From an uncultured Oscillospiraceae bacterium (lineage in GTDB: Bacteria > Bacillota > Clostridia > Oscillospirales > Oscillospiraceae): 64,000 nucleotides of DNA. Below, piece by piece: positions 8,055-17,372 of this stretch. Position numbers and translations under genes: made by a program. Where the stretch lies: positions 62,001-126,000 of the forward strand of contig CAJTPV010000001.1 of assembly GCA_910578505.1 (NCBI GenBank), written 5' to 3'. Position 1 is the first letter of the stretch; every line of letters begins with the position of its first letter. The notes under the pieces are model-generated. The model was not told the DNA's origin. It worked only from the letters and a program-made list of their open reading frames with translations, and ran no database searches.

Positions 8055-10556
8055 CTATTCAACCGCCTCAATGGCTTCCACCACGCTCATTTTGCTGATC
8101 CTTCGCAGGGGGATGCAGGTGGCCAGCAGGCAGGCGGCGACGGCCAGCGCCCCGGCCTCCAGAATGGGAACCACAGGTATGGCCGCCAGCCGGATCGTAT
8201 CCGTTGTGGCGGCCTCCACAAAAATCGTGCAGATATACCCGGCGATACTTCCCATCACCGCCGCAATCATGCCGTAGTAGGTCCCCTCCCACAGGAATAC
8301 CCGGAACAGGCTCCCCGCGCTCATGCCGATGGCCCGCTGCATGCCGATCTCAGCGACTCGTGTATGGATATTGGTGTAGACCGTGTTAACGATGTTCAAA
8401 AGGCCGATGAACGCCACGAACAGGATCAATCCCCAGGCCAGAAATTGGATCTGCTGGAAACTCTCCGCCAACTGCCGGTCCGTGTCCTCGTAGGAGAGCC
8501 ACAGGGTGCCGGGGACCCGCCCCGCCAGAGCTTCCACAGTACCGTCAAATCCTTCCCGGTCAACTCCCTCCGCCAAAGCCGGCAGCAGCCAGTTGTACGC
8601 CGTCTTTCCCGTGAGGGCGGCGTACAGGTCTTCATTCACAACCACCTGAACGCCGTTGACAAAGCCATTATTTCCCACGCTCAGATACGTATCATAGCCA
8701 TTCATGGTCGCCAGCACTTCCAGCTCCTGCCCCGCCACGGTGATGACATCCCCTGTCTGTATGCTGGTGCGGGGAAGCTCCTGGCCTTCAAAGACCAGTG
8801 GCAGCGGGTTGCGGACCATGCAGCCCTCCCCGGCCTTCAGCTTCTCCAAAGTCTCCGGCGGCAGAGCGGAAAAGGCCCGATCCCAGTAGGCCGCGTTCAG
8901 CCCTACCACATGGAAGGTCTCCCCCGGCTGGAGCGGGAACCCAAATCCGATCCCAACCGGATAGCCGTCCGCCCCCTGATCATAGAGGGAAAACTGCATG
9001 GCGGTCAGCTCCGCCACCTGGGGGTCGTCCTCCATGGCCTGATATTCCTCCGGGGAGAAGCCCGCCGCTTCGTTGGTGATGGAGTAGTCGCCGTAGTGCT
9101 CCGCCAGGCCGCTCCCGGCGGCGTCCAGCAGGTCCACCGCCCCTTGCAGGGTGATAAAGACGGTGATGCTCATAACCAGGGACAGGACGGTGATGGCGGT
9201 GCGGCCCCGGCTGCGCTTCAAATTAAGCCGGGCATAAAACGCCTCAAAATTGCGGATTTTTTTAGCTTTCCGGCCCCGGCGCTTGATTTTCACTTGCCTG
9301 CCCGCCATCGCGACGGTGGGGGCTACCCGCGCTGCGTACCGTGCCGCAGGCAGGGCGGCAATCATGGCAAAGATCAGCGTAATGGCGGCGCTGGCCAGCA
9401 GGAACAGGCCCTTGCCAGAGCTGTTTTCCTCGATCAGGCGGCTTAGCTGTCCGGCATCCCGCGCCAGGAAGATTTTCGGAGACAGCAATCCCGTGGCGGC
9501 GGTGAGAATGCCCTTTGCCGATAGCGTCCCCAGCAGCAGGCCCAGGGGAATGCCCGCCGCGCACAGCAGCAGGACCTGGGCGGCCACCAGAAAATACAGC
9601 TGTCCCTTATCCGCGCCCATGGCCCGCAGGACGCCGTACTGGGTCACGCGCCGGGAGACGGCGATTTTCAGGATGTTGTAGATCACCAGTCCCGCCGCCA
9701 GCAGGATCAGTCCGCCCACCAGGATTCCCGCCGCCATCATAAAGGGGAATCCGGTGCTGGAGGTGTCCGTCACATCGGCGGCCTCCTGGCTGTACCGGAT
9801 CCCCAGGGCCTCCAGATACGGGATGTTGTAGACGGTATCCAGCTCGTGGACATGGAGGGATGCGGTCAGATCGTCCATAGTGGCCTGGAATGCCCCCTTG
9901 TCCGCCATCCGGATATCCACGTTGTAATAGAAATATTCCTCCGGCAGCAGGGCCTCCGCCGTGCCCGGCCCCGCGATGCCGTTGATGGACCCGGCGGCGT
10001 AGCTCATATAGTTGCTCTCGGTGATGCCCACCAGGGTAAATTCGGCGGTGAAGTCATAGGACTGGGTCATGACCCCATGGCGCAGAGCCTTGGAGAGGGA
10101 GAGGGATATGGTGTCCCCCAGCCCGCCGGAGAAGCCCAGATAGCCCAGTACATCTTCGGGCAAAGCGATTTCCATAGGCGCGGCCGGCAGGCGGCCCTCT
10201 TTGACGGCGGATATGGATGGATAGACGGTCCGTACATCTTCGTGGAACTCGCTGAGACCCAGGATCAGGGTGTTGTCCAGCTGTGCGCTCCCCACCACGA
10301 CGGAGCTGCCCGCAAAGGACAGCCTGGGGTCGTTTTGCAGCGTCTCCAGCTGCTGGGCGGTCATCTGGACAAACCCGGCGTGGCGGTTGCCGCCGATGGC
10401 GATGGCCTGCTGCTGCCGCATGGCGGACAGGATGCCGATGGACTGGCCAATCACCGCCGTCATCATGGTGGACAGGATGATCGCCAGGAGAATCAAAACC
10501 GAAGTGACCCGCTGGGCCAGCAGTTCTTTCAGCGCCAGAGTGTGGTATTGTTTCAT
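8055..10556 (-). CDS. ABC transporter permease with two FtsX/MacB-type domains
   Basis: An 833-aa membrane protein. TM1 is at about residues 17-40. A long extracytoplasmic domain (about 45-270) precedes a first block of three helices (about 272-295, 325-350, 385-410), the FtsX pattern. TM5 at about 455-475 opens a second extracytoplasmic domain (about 480-700). The last helices at about 708-825 close a second FtsX domain. ILLAAGLVIYNILKIAV and FIGLLNIVNTVYTN are typical. Such permeases act in lipoprotein/peptide/toxic-molecule efflux or in antibiotic sensing rather than import. The start overlaps the ATPase stop (ATGA). The two-component genes just upstream fit a sensing-and-export module. 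Confidence 0.9.
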   Translation of the reverse strand: MKQYHTLALKELLAQRVTSVLILLAIILSTMMTAVIGQSIGILSAMRQQQAIAIGGNRHAGFVQMTAQQLETLQNDPRLSFAGSSVVVGSAQLDNTLILGLSEFHEDVRTVYPSISAVKEGRLPAAPMEIALPEDVLGYLGFSGGLGDTISLSLSKALRHGVMTQSYDFTAEFTLVGITESNYMSYAAGSINGIAGPGTAEALLPEEYFYYNVDIRMADKGAFQATMDDLTASLHVHELDTVYNIPYLEALGIRYSQEAADVTDTSSTGFPFMMAAGILVGGLILLAAGLVIYNILKIAVSRRVTQYGVLRAMGADKGQLYFLVAAQVLLLCAAGIPLGLLLGTLSAKGILTAATGLLSPKIFLARDAGQLSRLIEENSSGKGLFLLASAAITLIFAMIAALPAARYAARVAPTVAMAGRQVKIKRRGRKAKKIRNFEAFYARLNLKRSRGRTAITVLSLVMSITVFITLQGAVDLLDAAGSGLAEHYGDYSITNEAAGFSPEEYQAMEDDPQVAELTAMQFSLYDQGADGYPVGIGFGFPLQPGETFHVVGLNAAYWDRAFSALPPETLEKLKAGEGCMVRNPLPLVFEGQELPRTSIQTGDVITVAGQELEVLATMNGYDTYLSVGNNGFVNGVQVVVNEDLYAALTGKTAYNWLLPALAEGVDREGFDGTVEALAGRVPGTLWLSYEDTDRQLAESFQQIQFLAWGLILFVAFIGLLNIVNTVYTNIHTRVAEIGMQRAIGMSAGSLFRVFLWEGTYYGMIAAVMGSIAGYICTIFVEAATTDTIRLAAIPVVPILEAGALAVAACLLATCIPLRRISKMSVVEAIEAVE

Positions 10557-11227
10557 TTCGCCGTCACCTCCGAAAGAACGCCGTCCACGATCATAAACTG
10601 CCGGTCAGCCATCTGTGCGATGCGGCTGTCGTGGGTGATGACCACCAGGGCCTTCCCCAGCTCCCTGCCCACGGTTTTCAGCAGCTCCATCACCTCGCCG
10701 CCGCTCCGGCTGTCCAGATTTCCGGTGGGCTCATCTGCAAAGATACTGTCAGGCCGGGCAATCAGCGCGCGCGCAATCGCCACCCGCTGCTGCTGCCCGC
10801 CGGAGAGCTCGTGGGGCAGATGGGTCAGGCGGTCATGAATCCCCAGCATCCGGGAGAGTTCCTGGAGATATCCCTCGTCCGGCTGCTTTTTGTCCAGCAG
10901 CAGGGGCATGATGATGTTCTCCCGTGCCGTCAGGACCGGCAGCAGGCGGAACTGCTGGAAGATAAAGCCGATGCGCCGGCGGCGGAAGGCGGACAGCTCC
11001 CTGTCGGACAGGCTGTAGATGTCCCTGCCGTCATAGGTCAGTTGGCCGGCGGTGGGCCGGTCCAGCCCGGACAGCAGGTGCAGCAGCGTACTTTTTCCGC
11101 TGCCCGACGGCCCCATGATGGAGATGAAGTCGCCGGGGGCGATGGTCAGGGAGGCCCGGTCCAGGGCTGTTACCCGGTTTTCTCCCCCGCCGTAGATTTT
11201 GGTAAGTTCCTTTGCTTCAATGTGCAT
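10553..11227 (-). CDS. ABC transporter ATP-binding protein (MacB/LolD type)
   Basis: A 224-aa nucleotide-binding subunit. Walker A is GPSGSGKSTLL (about residue 38), the Q-loop is FIFQQFRLLP, the signature is LSGGQQQRVAIARAL, Walker B is SIFADEPTGNLDS and the switch His is in VITHDSRIA. The start MHIEAKELTKIYGG was chosen because AGGAGGG lies 7 bases upstream; an in-frame ATG 17 codons earlier has no such site. It overlaps the permease by 4 bases and powers it. The subgroup is that of export/mechanotransmission systems with FtsX permeases. Confidence 0.92.
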   Translation of the reverse strand: MHIEAKELTKIYGGGENRVTALDRASLTIAPGDFISIMGPSGSGKSTLLHLLSGLDRPTAGQLTYDGRDIYSLSDRELSAFRRRRIGFIFQQFRLLPVLTARENIIMPLLLDKKQPDEGYLQELSRMLGIHDRLTHLPHELSGGQQQRVAIARALIARPDSIFADEPTGNLDSRSGGEVMELLKTVGRELGKALVVITHDSRIAQMADRQFMIVDGVLSEVTAK

Positions 11228-11285
11228 AAAAACACCCTCCTTGTCTGGTGTAAGGAGAGTGTATCGGGTAAATCTCAAGAAATTC

Positions 11286-12371
11286 TCAAGATTCCTGTTT
11301 TATTTGAAAGGACGCGGTGGCAACCGCTCCGGCCCGGTTCTCCAATCGGAGGCTTCCGCCGTGCTTCAGGCAGAGGAGACTGCTGCTGTACAGCCCCATA
11401 CCGAAATGGGCTGCATTTTCTTCCAGCTTTCCAAAGGGCCTGGGCCCGCTTTTCAGCAGCGCGGGGGGAAAGCCGGGGCCGTCGTCCGCAACGGAGAGGC
11501 GCAGGCAGCCGCGCTCCAAAGCCAGGGTGATCTCCACCCGCCTTTGCGCAAAGCGGGCCGCGTTTCCCACCAGGTTTTCCGCCACAGTGAGGAAAATCCC
11601 GTGGTCGATCTGCACGGTTCCCCCATCCGGCGGGGAGACTGTGACATCCAGCCCCGCCGCCAGCAGCCGGGCGGTCTCCTCCAGCTCCGCCCACAGGTTG
11701 TCCAGGGCTGCCCCGGCGGTCCGCAGCGGCATCTGCTCCAGCCGCTGGATGGAGCTCATGGCCTCCACATACTGCTCGATTCGGGTGGTGTAGCTCTCCA
11801 GCCGGTCCAGGGCCTGTTGGTCGGCGGGGTCCTGCCGCAGGAGCCTGACGCTGCCCTTTAAGACGGTAATGGGGTTGCGCAGGTCGTGGGCAAAGGCGGC
11901 GTTGAGCCGCTTGCGCTCCTCCGCCTGCCGCCACAGCTCCCGGTTGGTGTTCAGCAGCTCCAGCCGCATGGCCTCAAAGGCCGCGCAGGTCTGCCCCAGC
12001 TCGTCGGCGGAGACGGCGGGGATGGTGAAGTCCAGGTCGTTGGCCTGAATCCGCCGCGTCCCCTCCAGGAGGAGGCGGATGGGCTCCCGCAGCTTCCAGC
12101 GGTAAAAGAGCGCCCCGGCCAGTCCCAGCCCCGCCGCCGGAAACAGGATGCCGCCCGCCAGCGGCACAATCCCCAGCGCCTCCAACAGCCACCGCTGCTC
12201 CGGCGTCGGCTCAGGCAGCAGCGTGACAATGCCGCTGCTCCCGATCATCACCCCGCCGGACGGGTATTGGGCAGCAATTGCCAGACATCCCGCCCACAGC
12301 AGGCCCGCCAGCGCCGCCGCCGCCAGCAGCCCGCAGAGGGTCAGCAGGAAAAAGGACTTGCGCAAGCTCAT
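11286..12371 (-). CDS. Two-component sensor histidine kinase
   Basis: A 361-aa membrane kinase. TM1 is at about residues 5-28 (FFLLTLCGLLAAAALAG), a short external loop of about 50 residues follows, and TM2 is at about 80-102. A HAMP-like segment (about 105-155) is followed by HisKA with NAAFAHDLRNPITV (about 170-182) and HATPase_c with VADDGPGFP and FGMGLYSSSLL. The start lies 5 bases after the response-regulator stop; an alternative ATG at 12401 would overlap it. Its short sensory loop suggests that it senses through the membrane or through the ABC permease encoded downstream. Confidence 0.88.
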   Translation of the reverse strand: MSLRKSFFLLTLCGLLAAAALAGLLWAGCLAIAAQYPSGGVMIGSSGIVTLLPEPTPEQRWLLEALGIVPLAGGILFPAAGLGLAGALFYRWKLREPIRLLLEGTRRIQANDLDFTIPAVSADELGQTCAAFEAMRLELLNTNRELWRQAEERKRLNAAFAHDLRNPITVLKGSVRLLRQDPADQQALDRLESYTTRIEQYVEAMSSIQRLEQMPLRTAGAALDNLWAELEETARLLAAGLDVTVSPPDGGTVQIDHGIFLTVAENLVGNAARFAQRRVEITLALERGCLRLSVADDGPGFPPALLKSGPRPFGKLEENAAHFGMGLYSSSLLCLKHGGSLRLENRAGAVATASFQIKQES

Positions 12372-12376
12372 GTTTT

Positions 12377-13051
12377 TCAGCCGTTCCACTTGTAGCCGCA
12401 CCCCCAGACCGTCTCAATATAGCTGTGCGCCGTATGGGCCGCCAGCTTGACCCGGATTTTCCGGATATGCTCCATCACCGTGTCGCTGCTGCCCTCGCCG
12501 TCAATGCCCCACACAGTCTCATAGATCCGCTCCCGGTCGAATACCTGCCCTGGGTTCAGGCTGAGCAGCTCCAGAATGTCAAACTCCCGCCGGGAGAAGG
12601 ATACACTCTCGCCGCCAACGGTGACGGTCCGGGCGGAGTAGTCCACCGCGCAGTCCCCGAAAAAGCGGACGGCGGACGGGCTGTTCCGCCGCTGCTCCCG
12701 GCGCAGATGGGCCGCCACCCGGGCCGCCAGCTGGTCCAGGTCAAAGGGCTTGACGATATAGTCGTCAGCCCCCGCCTGAAAGCCGATAATCTGGTCGGAG
12801 GACTCCACACGGGCCGTCAAAAACAGGATCGGGCAGGTCACATGGTCCCGGATGGTCTGGCACACGGTCAGGCCGTCAGTTCCGGGCATATTGATATCCA
12901 GCAGGATCAGGTCTGGCTGCCGCTCCGCCCTGCGGATGGCCTCCTGCCCGCTGCAGGCCGTCAGCACATCATAGCGCGGGGAAAAGTAGGCGCACAGCAT
13001 GTCCACGATGCCGGCTTCGTCGTCCGCGATCAATATGGTCGGTTTCACCAC
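12377..13051 (-). CDS. OmpR/PhoB-family response regulator
   Basis: A receiver domain (about 1-115, LIADDEAG, phospho-acceptor in LILLDINMPG, conserved Lys in DYIVKPF) is followed by a winged-helix DNA-binding domain (about 130-222, REFDILELL, ERIYETVWG, GCGYKW). No ATG is well placed: GGAGGGG sits 6 bases before a GTG at 13051 (a second GTG follows at 13048), so I take the GTG start, 224 aa. It begins 15 bases after cbiK and is translationally close to its kinase. It probably controls the adjacent ABC genes and possibly the whole operon. Confidence 0.9.
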   Translation of the reverse strand: MVKPTILIADDEAGIVDMLCAYFSPRYDVLTACSGQEAIRRAERQPDLILLDINMPGTDGLTVCQTIRDHVTCPILFLTARVESSDQIIGFQAGADDYIVKPFDLDQLAARVAAHLRREQRRNSPSAVRFFGDCAVDYSARTVTVGGESVSFSRREFDILELLSLNPGQVFDRERIYETVWGIDGEGSSDTVMEHIRKIRVKLAAHTAHSYIETVWGCGYKWNG

Positions 13052-13065
13052 GATTTTCCCCTCCG

Positions 13066-13827
13066 TCACTGTCCGGCCTGCTCCAGGGTCTCCAGCACCT
13101 TCTCCCGGTACATGTCCTGTACCCACGCCAGCTCCCCCAGGCCGGTGAAGCCGCACCGGACGCGGTGGCCGGCCCGCTCCAGAGCGCCTTTCCAGGCGAC
13201 GGACATATCGTTTCTGGCGTGGTCCCCGGCCACCAGCATCAGCGGCAGCAGCTGGACCGCGCAGGGGGCCCTCAGCTGCCGGAGGACGTCCTCCAGCCCC
13301 GGCCAGCCCTCCACGGTACCAATCAAAATATCCTCCCGGCCCGACAGGCGCAGCGCCGTCTGCAGCGCGGGGTAGGCCGCGTTGGCGAAATGCTCCGTGC
13401 CGTGGCCCATACAGACCACCGCCGTCCCCGCCTGCCGGGGGCGGGCCGCGGCCAGCTGTTCCGCGAAGCGCAGAATGTCGCGGCTGCCGGCCAGCAGCGG
13501 CCGGCCCACCGCCAGCTGCTCAAAGCGGTCGGAAAACGCCTCCGCCTCCGCCTTCAGCTTGTCGTACTCATACCCATACAGCAGGTGGGTCGGCTGCACC
13601 GCCACCCGCCGCGCTCCCGCCTGGCACAGCTGCTCCAGCGCGCCGGTCAGGCTGGGGACATCCTCCCCCCGCCCCGCGAGAATCCGCCGGATGGTGGGGC
13701 TGGTAAAGGCCCGCACGGCGGTATACCCGCAGGCCGCCTCCTCCAGGACCCGCTCCACTGCCGCGATACTGCCCCGCGCCTCCGGCACACTGGTGCCAAA
13801 GCTGGTCATCACAAGCGCCTGTTTCAT
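13066..13827 (-). CDS. cbiK: CbiK-family anaerobic chelatase (sirohydrochlorin cobaltochelatase)
   Basis: A 253-aa protein starting KQALVMTSFGTSVPEAR, typical of class II chelatases of the CbiK family. Candidate metal-binding residues sit where CbiK has them: His in CMGHGTEH (about 142), Glu in GTVEGWPG (about 172), His in LVAGDHARND (about 204). In cobalamin synthesis CbiK inserts cobalt into sirohydrochlorin; some relatives handle iron or heme. No other cobalamin gene is nearby. It sits between a HemN-like radical SAM enzyme and a two-component system, so a tetrapyrrole other than sirohydrochlorin is possible. Confidence 0.88.
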   Translation of the reverse strand: MKQALVMTSFGTSVPEARGSIAAVERVLEEAACGYTAVRAFTSPTIRRILAGRGEDVPSLTGALEQLCQAGARRVAVQPTHLLYGYEYDKLKAEAEAFSDRFEQLAVGRPLLAGSRDILRFAEQLAAARPRQAGTAVVCMGHGTEHFANAAYPALQTALRLSGREDILIGTVEGWPGLEDVLRQLRAPCAVQLLPLMLVAGDHARNDMSVAWKGALERAGHRVRCGFTGLGELAWVQDMYREKVLETLEQAGQ

Positions 13828-13891
13828 GTTCTGTTCCTTCCTTTGTTGTTGTCTCGCCCCGACCGGGGGGATGCTCCGCCTGAAAGAGCGG

Positions 13892-15145
13892 TCAAAGCGT
13901 CATCCGCTCCGGAAAGGCCTCCCTCCGCAGCAGGCCCCACATCTTGTCAATATAGGCCAGGGTATAAAAATTCTCGTAGTAATGGTAGTAAAACGCGCCC
14001 TTCAGCGTCATCTCATATACGCCGTTCCGCCCGGTGACAAGGCCCAGACGCCTGGCCAGCTTCAGCTCAAGGCCGTACATCTTCTCCAGCGGCACGCCGA
14101 AAAAGCGCTGGAATGCCGCCGCGTCCACCCTGGTGCTGTAGGCTGTCCAGAAGAGGTAGTAGACCATCCTCTGCCGGGGCGTGAAGCGGAGCGTCAGCGC
14201 GGTGGGAATGGTTTCGCGGTCCAGCCGTCCGCAGTATTCCTCCACGGAAAAGGTGTTGACCTTGAATTGCTCCTGCAGGAGCGTGGCGGCGGAACAGCCG
14301 AAGCCCAGGAAATTATCGCGGGTCATGGAGGAATACCGGGCCTCCGGGCCGCTGGAAAAGGTCCAGATGGAGCTGCGCGTGTATCCCTGCTCCAGGCAGT
14401 AGCGCGTGATGCTGTCCAGCAGCGCCCGCTTTTGCCGCCTGCCCATAGGCGGGACCGCGCCGGAGGTAAAGCTGAAGTCGATGAACGGATAGATGGCCAC
14501 ATGATTCGCGCCGCTCCGGAACGCGGCGTCGATATCCGCCCTCAGATCCGCAAAGCGCTGGCCGGGCAGGGCGAAAATGAAGTCCATGGACACCGTCTCA
14601 AAGGGTACCGCGGCCAGGGCCTCCGCCAGGGCGGCCCGGTCCACCCCGGCCCGGCCCAGAATGCGCTGGTATTTCTCCTGAAAGGACTGCACGCCGATGC
14701 TGACCTTGGTGACCCCGGCGTCCCGCAGGGTCTGCAGGACAGGGACGGTCACGTTGTCCGGGTGCAGCTCCACGCCGATGCCCTGGGTAATGGAGAAGTG
14801 CTCCCCCAATGCGGCGATGACCTCCTGCAGCCGCTCTGCCGCCAGCGCGGGGGTCCCCCCGCCGAAATACAGGCTGGTCACCGGTTTCTGCCCCGGAACC
14901 TGTCCCCCCACCATGTGGATCTCCCGGATCAGGGCGTCCAGATAGCGGCCGCACTTCTCCTGGGAATAGAGTTCCCTGCAGTAGGGGCAAAAGCCGCACA
15001 GCTGCCTGCAGAAGGGGATGTGGACGTAAAGCCCCAAATCCCGGCATTGGGCGAAGGGGAGGACTTGATCGTATTCGTTTTGAAAAAGGAAGGGCTTTGC
15101 CGAGCGGGTCAGCCACATCCTGGTCAGGCTGGTCATGATACTCAT
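13892..15145 (-). CDS. HemN/HutW-like radical SAM protein (coproporphyrinogen oxidase family)
   Basis: A 417-aa radical SAM enzyme. The CX3CX2C cluster motif is in YVHIPFCRQLCGFCPYC (about residue 44 onward), SLYFGGGTPA follows as the SAM-binding GGGTP, and SIGVQSF is a further family motif. A C-terminal HemN-type domain ends near residue 400. The family contains HemN, HemW and the anaerobic heme-opening HutW/ChuW enzymes; from sequence alone I cannot assign one. The start ATG 15145 has TAGGAG 7 bases before it; the frame stays open further upstream, into the preceding gene, but that region has no cue. The next gene is cbiK. Confidence 0.82.
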   Translation of the reverse strand: MSIMTSLTRMWLTRSAKPFLFQNEYDQVLPFAQCRDLGLYVHIPFCRQLCGFCPYCRELYSQEKCGRYLDALIREIHMVGGQVPGQKPVTSLYFGGGTPALAAERLQEVIAALGEHFSITQGIGVELHPDNVTVPVLQTLRDAGVTKVSIGVQSFQEKYQRILGRAGVDRAALAEALAAVPFETVSMDFIFALPGQRFADLRADIDAAFRSGANHVAIYPFIDFSFTSGAVPPMGRRQKRALLDSITRYCLEQGYTRSSIWTFSSGPEARYSSMTRDNFLGFGCSAATLLQEQFKVNTFSVEEYCGRLDRETIPTALTLRFTPRQRMVYYLFWTAYSTRVDAAAFQRFFGVPLEKMYGLELKLARRLGLVTGRNGVYEMTLKGAFYYHYYENFYTLAYIDKMWGLLRREAFPERMTL

Positions 15146-15152
15146 AGCGCTC

Positions 15153-16055
15153 CTATATGTACTGCAGATACGTCCGCAGCATGTCGAGGATGATCCGGGG
15201 ATTTCCCCGGAACAGCAGCGTATACTCCGCCACAAAAAAGTAGCCGCACCGCTCGCACAGGCCGGGGACTTCTATGCATCGCCCGCAGGTGCTGAGCTTT
15301 CCGTCCTCGATCACCACACACTGGCGGCAGGGCGTGGGAAAACGGTTGTGGATCAGATAGGGAAAGGCGCTTTTCAGGTTGAATACCGGCGCGCCCTGGT
15401 CCATCATGCGGGAGATCACCCGGCAGCAGGCCGCCTTCTCTTCGCTGGACAGGGCCAGGGCCCCGGTGTCCGGATAGGGCGTGTGGAAATTGAAGGACAC
15501 GGCCCGGACGTGCTCCGTGTCCCGGGCGGCGCGGCACACGTCCGGGATGGCGTCCTTGTTGATCTGGTTGATGGCCATATAAAAGCAGATATTGTCCGCC
15601 GGGGCCCGGCGGATGTTCTCGAATATCAGGTCGTAGGTATCCCCGCGGATGGCGTTGTGCCGCTCCCGGTCTCCGTCCAGGCTCAGCAGGATCAGGTCCG
15701 CCTCCGGCAGGTCCAGGGGAAAGGTGCCGTTGGTGACCACGTTGACGATGAGAAACCCCATCCCCTTGGCCTCCGCCACCAGGTCCCGCAGCGTTTTCCC
15801 GCTGTCCCTCCACAGAAAGGTCTCGCCGCCGCAGAAGAACAGGATGCGGATGCCCATGCCATAGAGCCGCTCCATTTCCGCATAAATCTGCTTGTATGGA
15901 TGGATGACCGCCGTGATATTATTGACAGAGCAGTGCTTACAGTGGAGATTGCACTTGTCCGTGAGAATGATCGTGCCCAGGATCGGCTCCTCCCTGCGCA
16001 GCAGGATTGAGCGGATGCCGAAGCGGGCAAAATACAAAAATGAAGACGCTTTCAA
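15153..16055 (-). CDS. Radical SAM protein with C-terminal cysteine-rich (SPASM-like) region
   Basis: A 300-aa protein with the radical SAM motif CNLHCKHC (about residues 35-42) and FFCGGETFL as the SAM-binding loop. The C-terminal region (about 235-275) carries seven cysteines spaced like an auxiliary iron-sulfur cluster domain (CRQC, CGRC, CERC). Such enzymes modify peptides or cofactors; the substrate is not evident. Translation probably starts at a TTG (16053-16055) preceded by GGAGGGGAG. It is the first gene of the seven-gene minus-strand run and ends 7 bases before the HemN-like gene. Confidence 0.8.
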   Translation of the reverse strand: MKASSFLYFARFGIRSILLRREEPILGTIILTDKCNLHCKHCSVNNITAVIHPYKQIYAEMERLYGMGIRILFFCGGETFLWRDSGKTLRDLVAEAKGMGFLIVNVVTNGTFPLDLPEADLILLSLDGDRERHNAIRGDTYDLIFENIRRAPADNICFYMAINQINKDAIPDVCRAARDTEHVRAVSFNFHTPYPDTGALALSSEEKAACCRVISRMMDQGAPVFNLKSAFPYLIHNRFPTPCRQCVVIEDGKLSTCGRCIEVPGLCERCGYFFVAEYTLLFRGNPRIILDMLRTYLQYI

Positions 16056-16096
16056 TGGCTCCCCTCCCCTTTGCGGCAGATAATTCCATTGGCTGC

Positions 16097-16125
16097 ATTA
16101 TACCATACAGAGGAAAGGGTGTCTA
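16097..16125 (-). promoter_or_regulatory. Sigma-A-type promoter of the radical SAM/cbiK/two-component/ABC run
   Basis: On the minus strand: TAGACA (16120-16125), a 17-base spacer, TATAAT (16097-16102). The first start codon (TTG 16055) lies about 40 bases downstream. Confidence 0.65.
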
Positions 16126-16229
16126 CTTCCCGCGAAAATTTTCTGTCTGCGGGGATGGCGCGCAGCGGCCCTGCGGAAACGCCCTCCGCCGCGGCAGAAA
16201 ATTTCTCTGGCAACCCCCGTTCCAACGAG

Positions 16230-16258
16230 TTGTATTTTCAGGGCCGGCATGCTATACT
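16230..16258 (+). promoter_or_regulatory. Sigma-A-type promoter for ddl-murF
   Basis: TTGTAT (16230-16235), a 17-base spacer, TATACT (16253-16258); ddl starts at 16305. Confidence 0.6.
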
Positions 16259-16304
16259 ATACCAATATGTCTATCGATCAAGACGAATGTGAGGAGCCTG
16301 TCTG

Positions 16305-17366
16305 ATGAAAATCATCGTATTGGCCGGGGGCCTGTCCCCGGAGCGCCAGGTATCCCTGGTGTCGGGCCAGAACATCTGCCGCGCCCTGCGGGGCCTGGGC
16401 CACCAGGCCGCGCTGGTGGATATGTTTTTAGGGCTGGAGGACTGGACCGGCCCGCTGGAGGCCATTTTCAGCGCCCCCGACGGACTGTGCCGGGAGCACC
16501 ATATTCACACGGAGGAGCCGGACCTGCAGGCCGTGCGCCGCTCCAGAGCGGACCCGTCCCCCAGCCTCTTCGGCCCCCATGTGCTGGAGGTCTGCGCCCT
16601 GGCGGACATGGTCTTCCTGGGCCTCCACGGCGAGTGCGGCGAGGACGGCCGGGTGCAGGCCGCCTTTGACCTTATGGGCATCCCCTATACCGGCGCCGGG
16701 CACCTGCCCTCCGGCATGGCGATGAACAAGGCCGTGGCCAAGCAGATCATGGAGCGGGCCGGCGTGCTGACGCCCCCCTGGCGGGAGCTGGTCTACCGGG
16801 CGGAGGATATCCCCCGCCTGACCGGGGAGCTGCCCCTGCCCTGCGCGGTGAAGACCATCAACGGCGGCTCCTCCCTGGGCATGGCCCTGCCGGACACCCG
16901 CGAGGAGCTGGCGGACGCCCTGCGGGATATGCTGCGCTTCGGCGGCCACGTGGTGGTGGAGCGGAAGATCAGGGGGCGGGATCTGACCGTGGGCGTGCTG
17001 GGGGATACATACCTGCCCGCGGTGGAGATGATCCCCCAGCCGGGGGCCTACTTCGACTACGCCGCCAAGTACCAGGCCGGCGGGAGCCAGGAGGTCTGCC
17101 CGGCCCCCATTACGGAGGAGCAGTGGCGGACCATGGGCGAGGCCACTGTGCGGCTCCACCGGGCGCTGGGGCTGGAGGTCTACTCCCGTGCGGACTTTGT
17201 CCTGGACGAGGATGGCCGGGCCTGGTGCCTGGAGATCAACACCCTGCCGGGGATGACGCCGGGCAGTCTTCTGCCCAAGGAGGCCGCCGCCGTGGGGCTG
17301 AGCTACCAGGACCTGTGCGGCAGGATCCTGGAGCTGTCCCTGGAAAAAATGACGAAAGGCAGGTAA
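16305..17366 (+). CDS. ddl: D-alanine--D-alanine ligase
   Basis: A 353-aa ATP-grasp enzyme that joins two D-alanines for peptidoglycan. Motifs: VLAGGLSPERQVSL at the N-terminus, FLGLHGECGEDGRVQ, GIPYTGAG, VKTINGGSSLGM, and the metal-binding end LEINTLPGMTPGSLLP. GAGGAG lies before the ATG. It is followed 6 bases later by murF, which uses the D-Ala-D-Ala product, so the two genes form a functional pair. The length is normal. The first third carries an insert (about residues 50-85) that other Ddl enzymes have in variable form. Confidence 0.95.
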   Translation: MKIIVLAGGLSPERQVSLVSGQNICRALRGLGHQAALVDMFLGLEDWTGPLEAIFSAPDGLCREHHIHTEEPDLQAVRRSRADPSPSLFGPHVLEVCALADMVFLGLHGECGEDGRVQAAFDLMGIPYTGAGHLPSGMAMNKAVAKQIMERAGVLTPPWRELVYRAEDIPRLTGELPLPCAVKTINGGSSLGMALPDTREELADALRDMLRFGGHVVVERKIRGRDLTVGVLGDTYLPAVEMIPQPGAYFDYAAKYQAGGSQEVCPAPITEEQWRTMGEATVRLHRALGLEVYSRADFVLDEDGRAWCLEINTLPGMTPGSLLPKEAAAVGLSYQDLCGRILELSLEKMTKGR

Positions 17367-17372
17367 CCGGCG

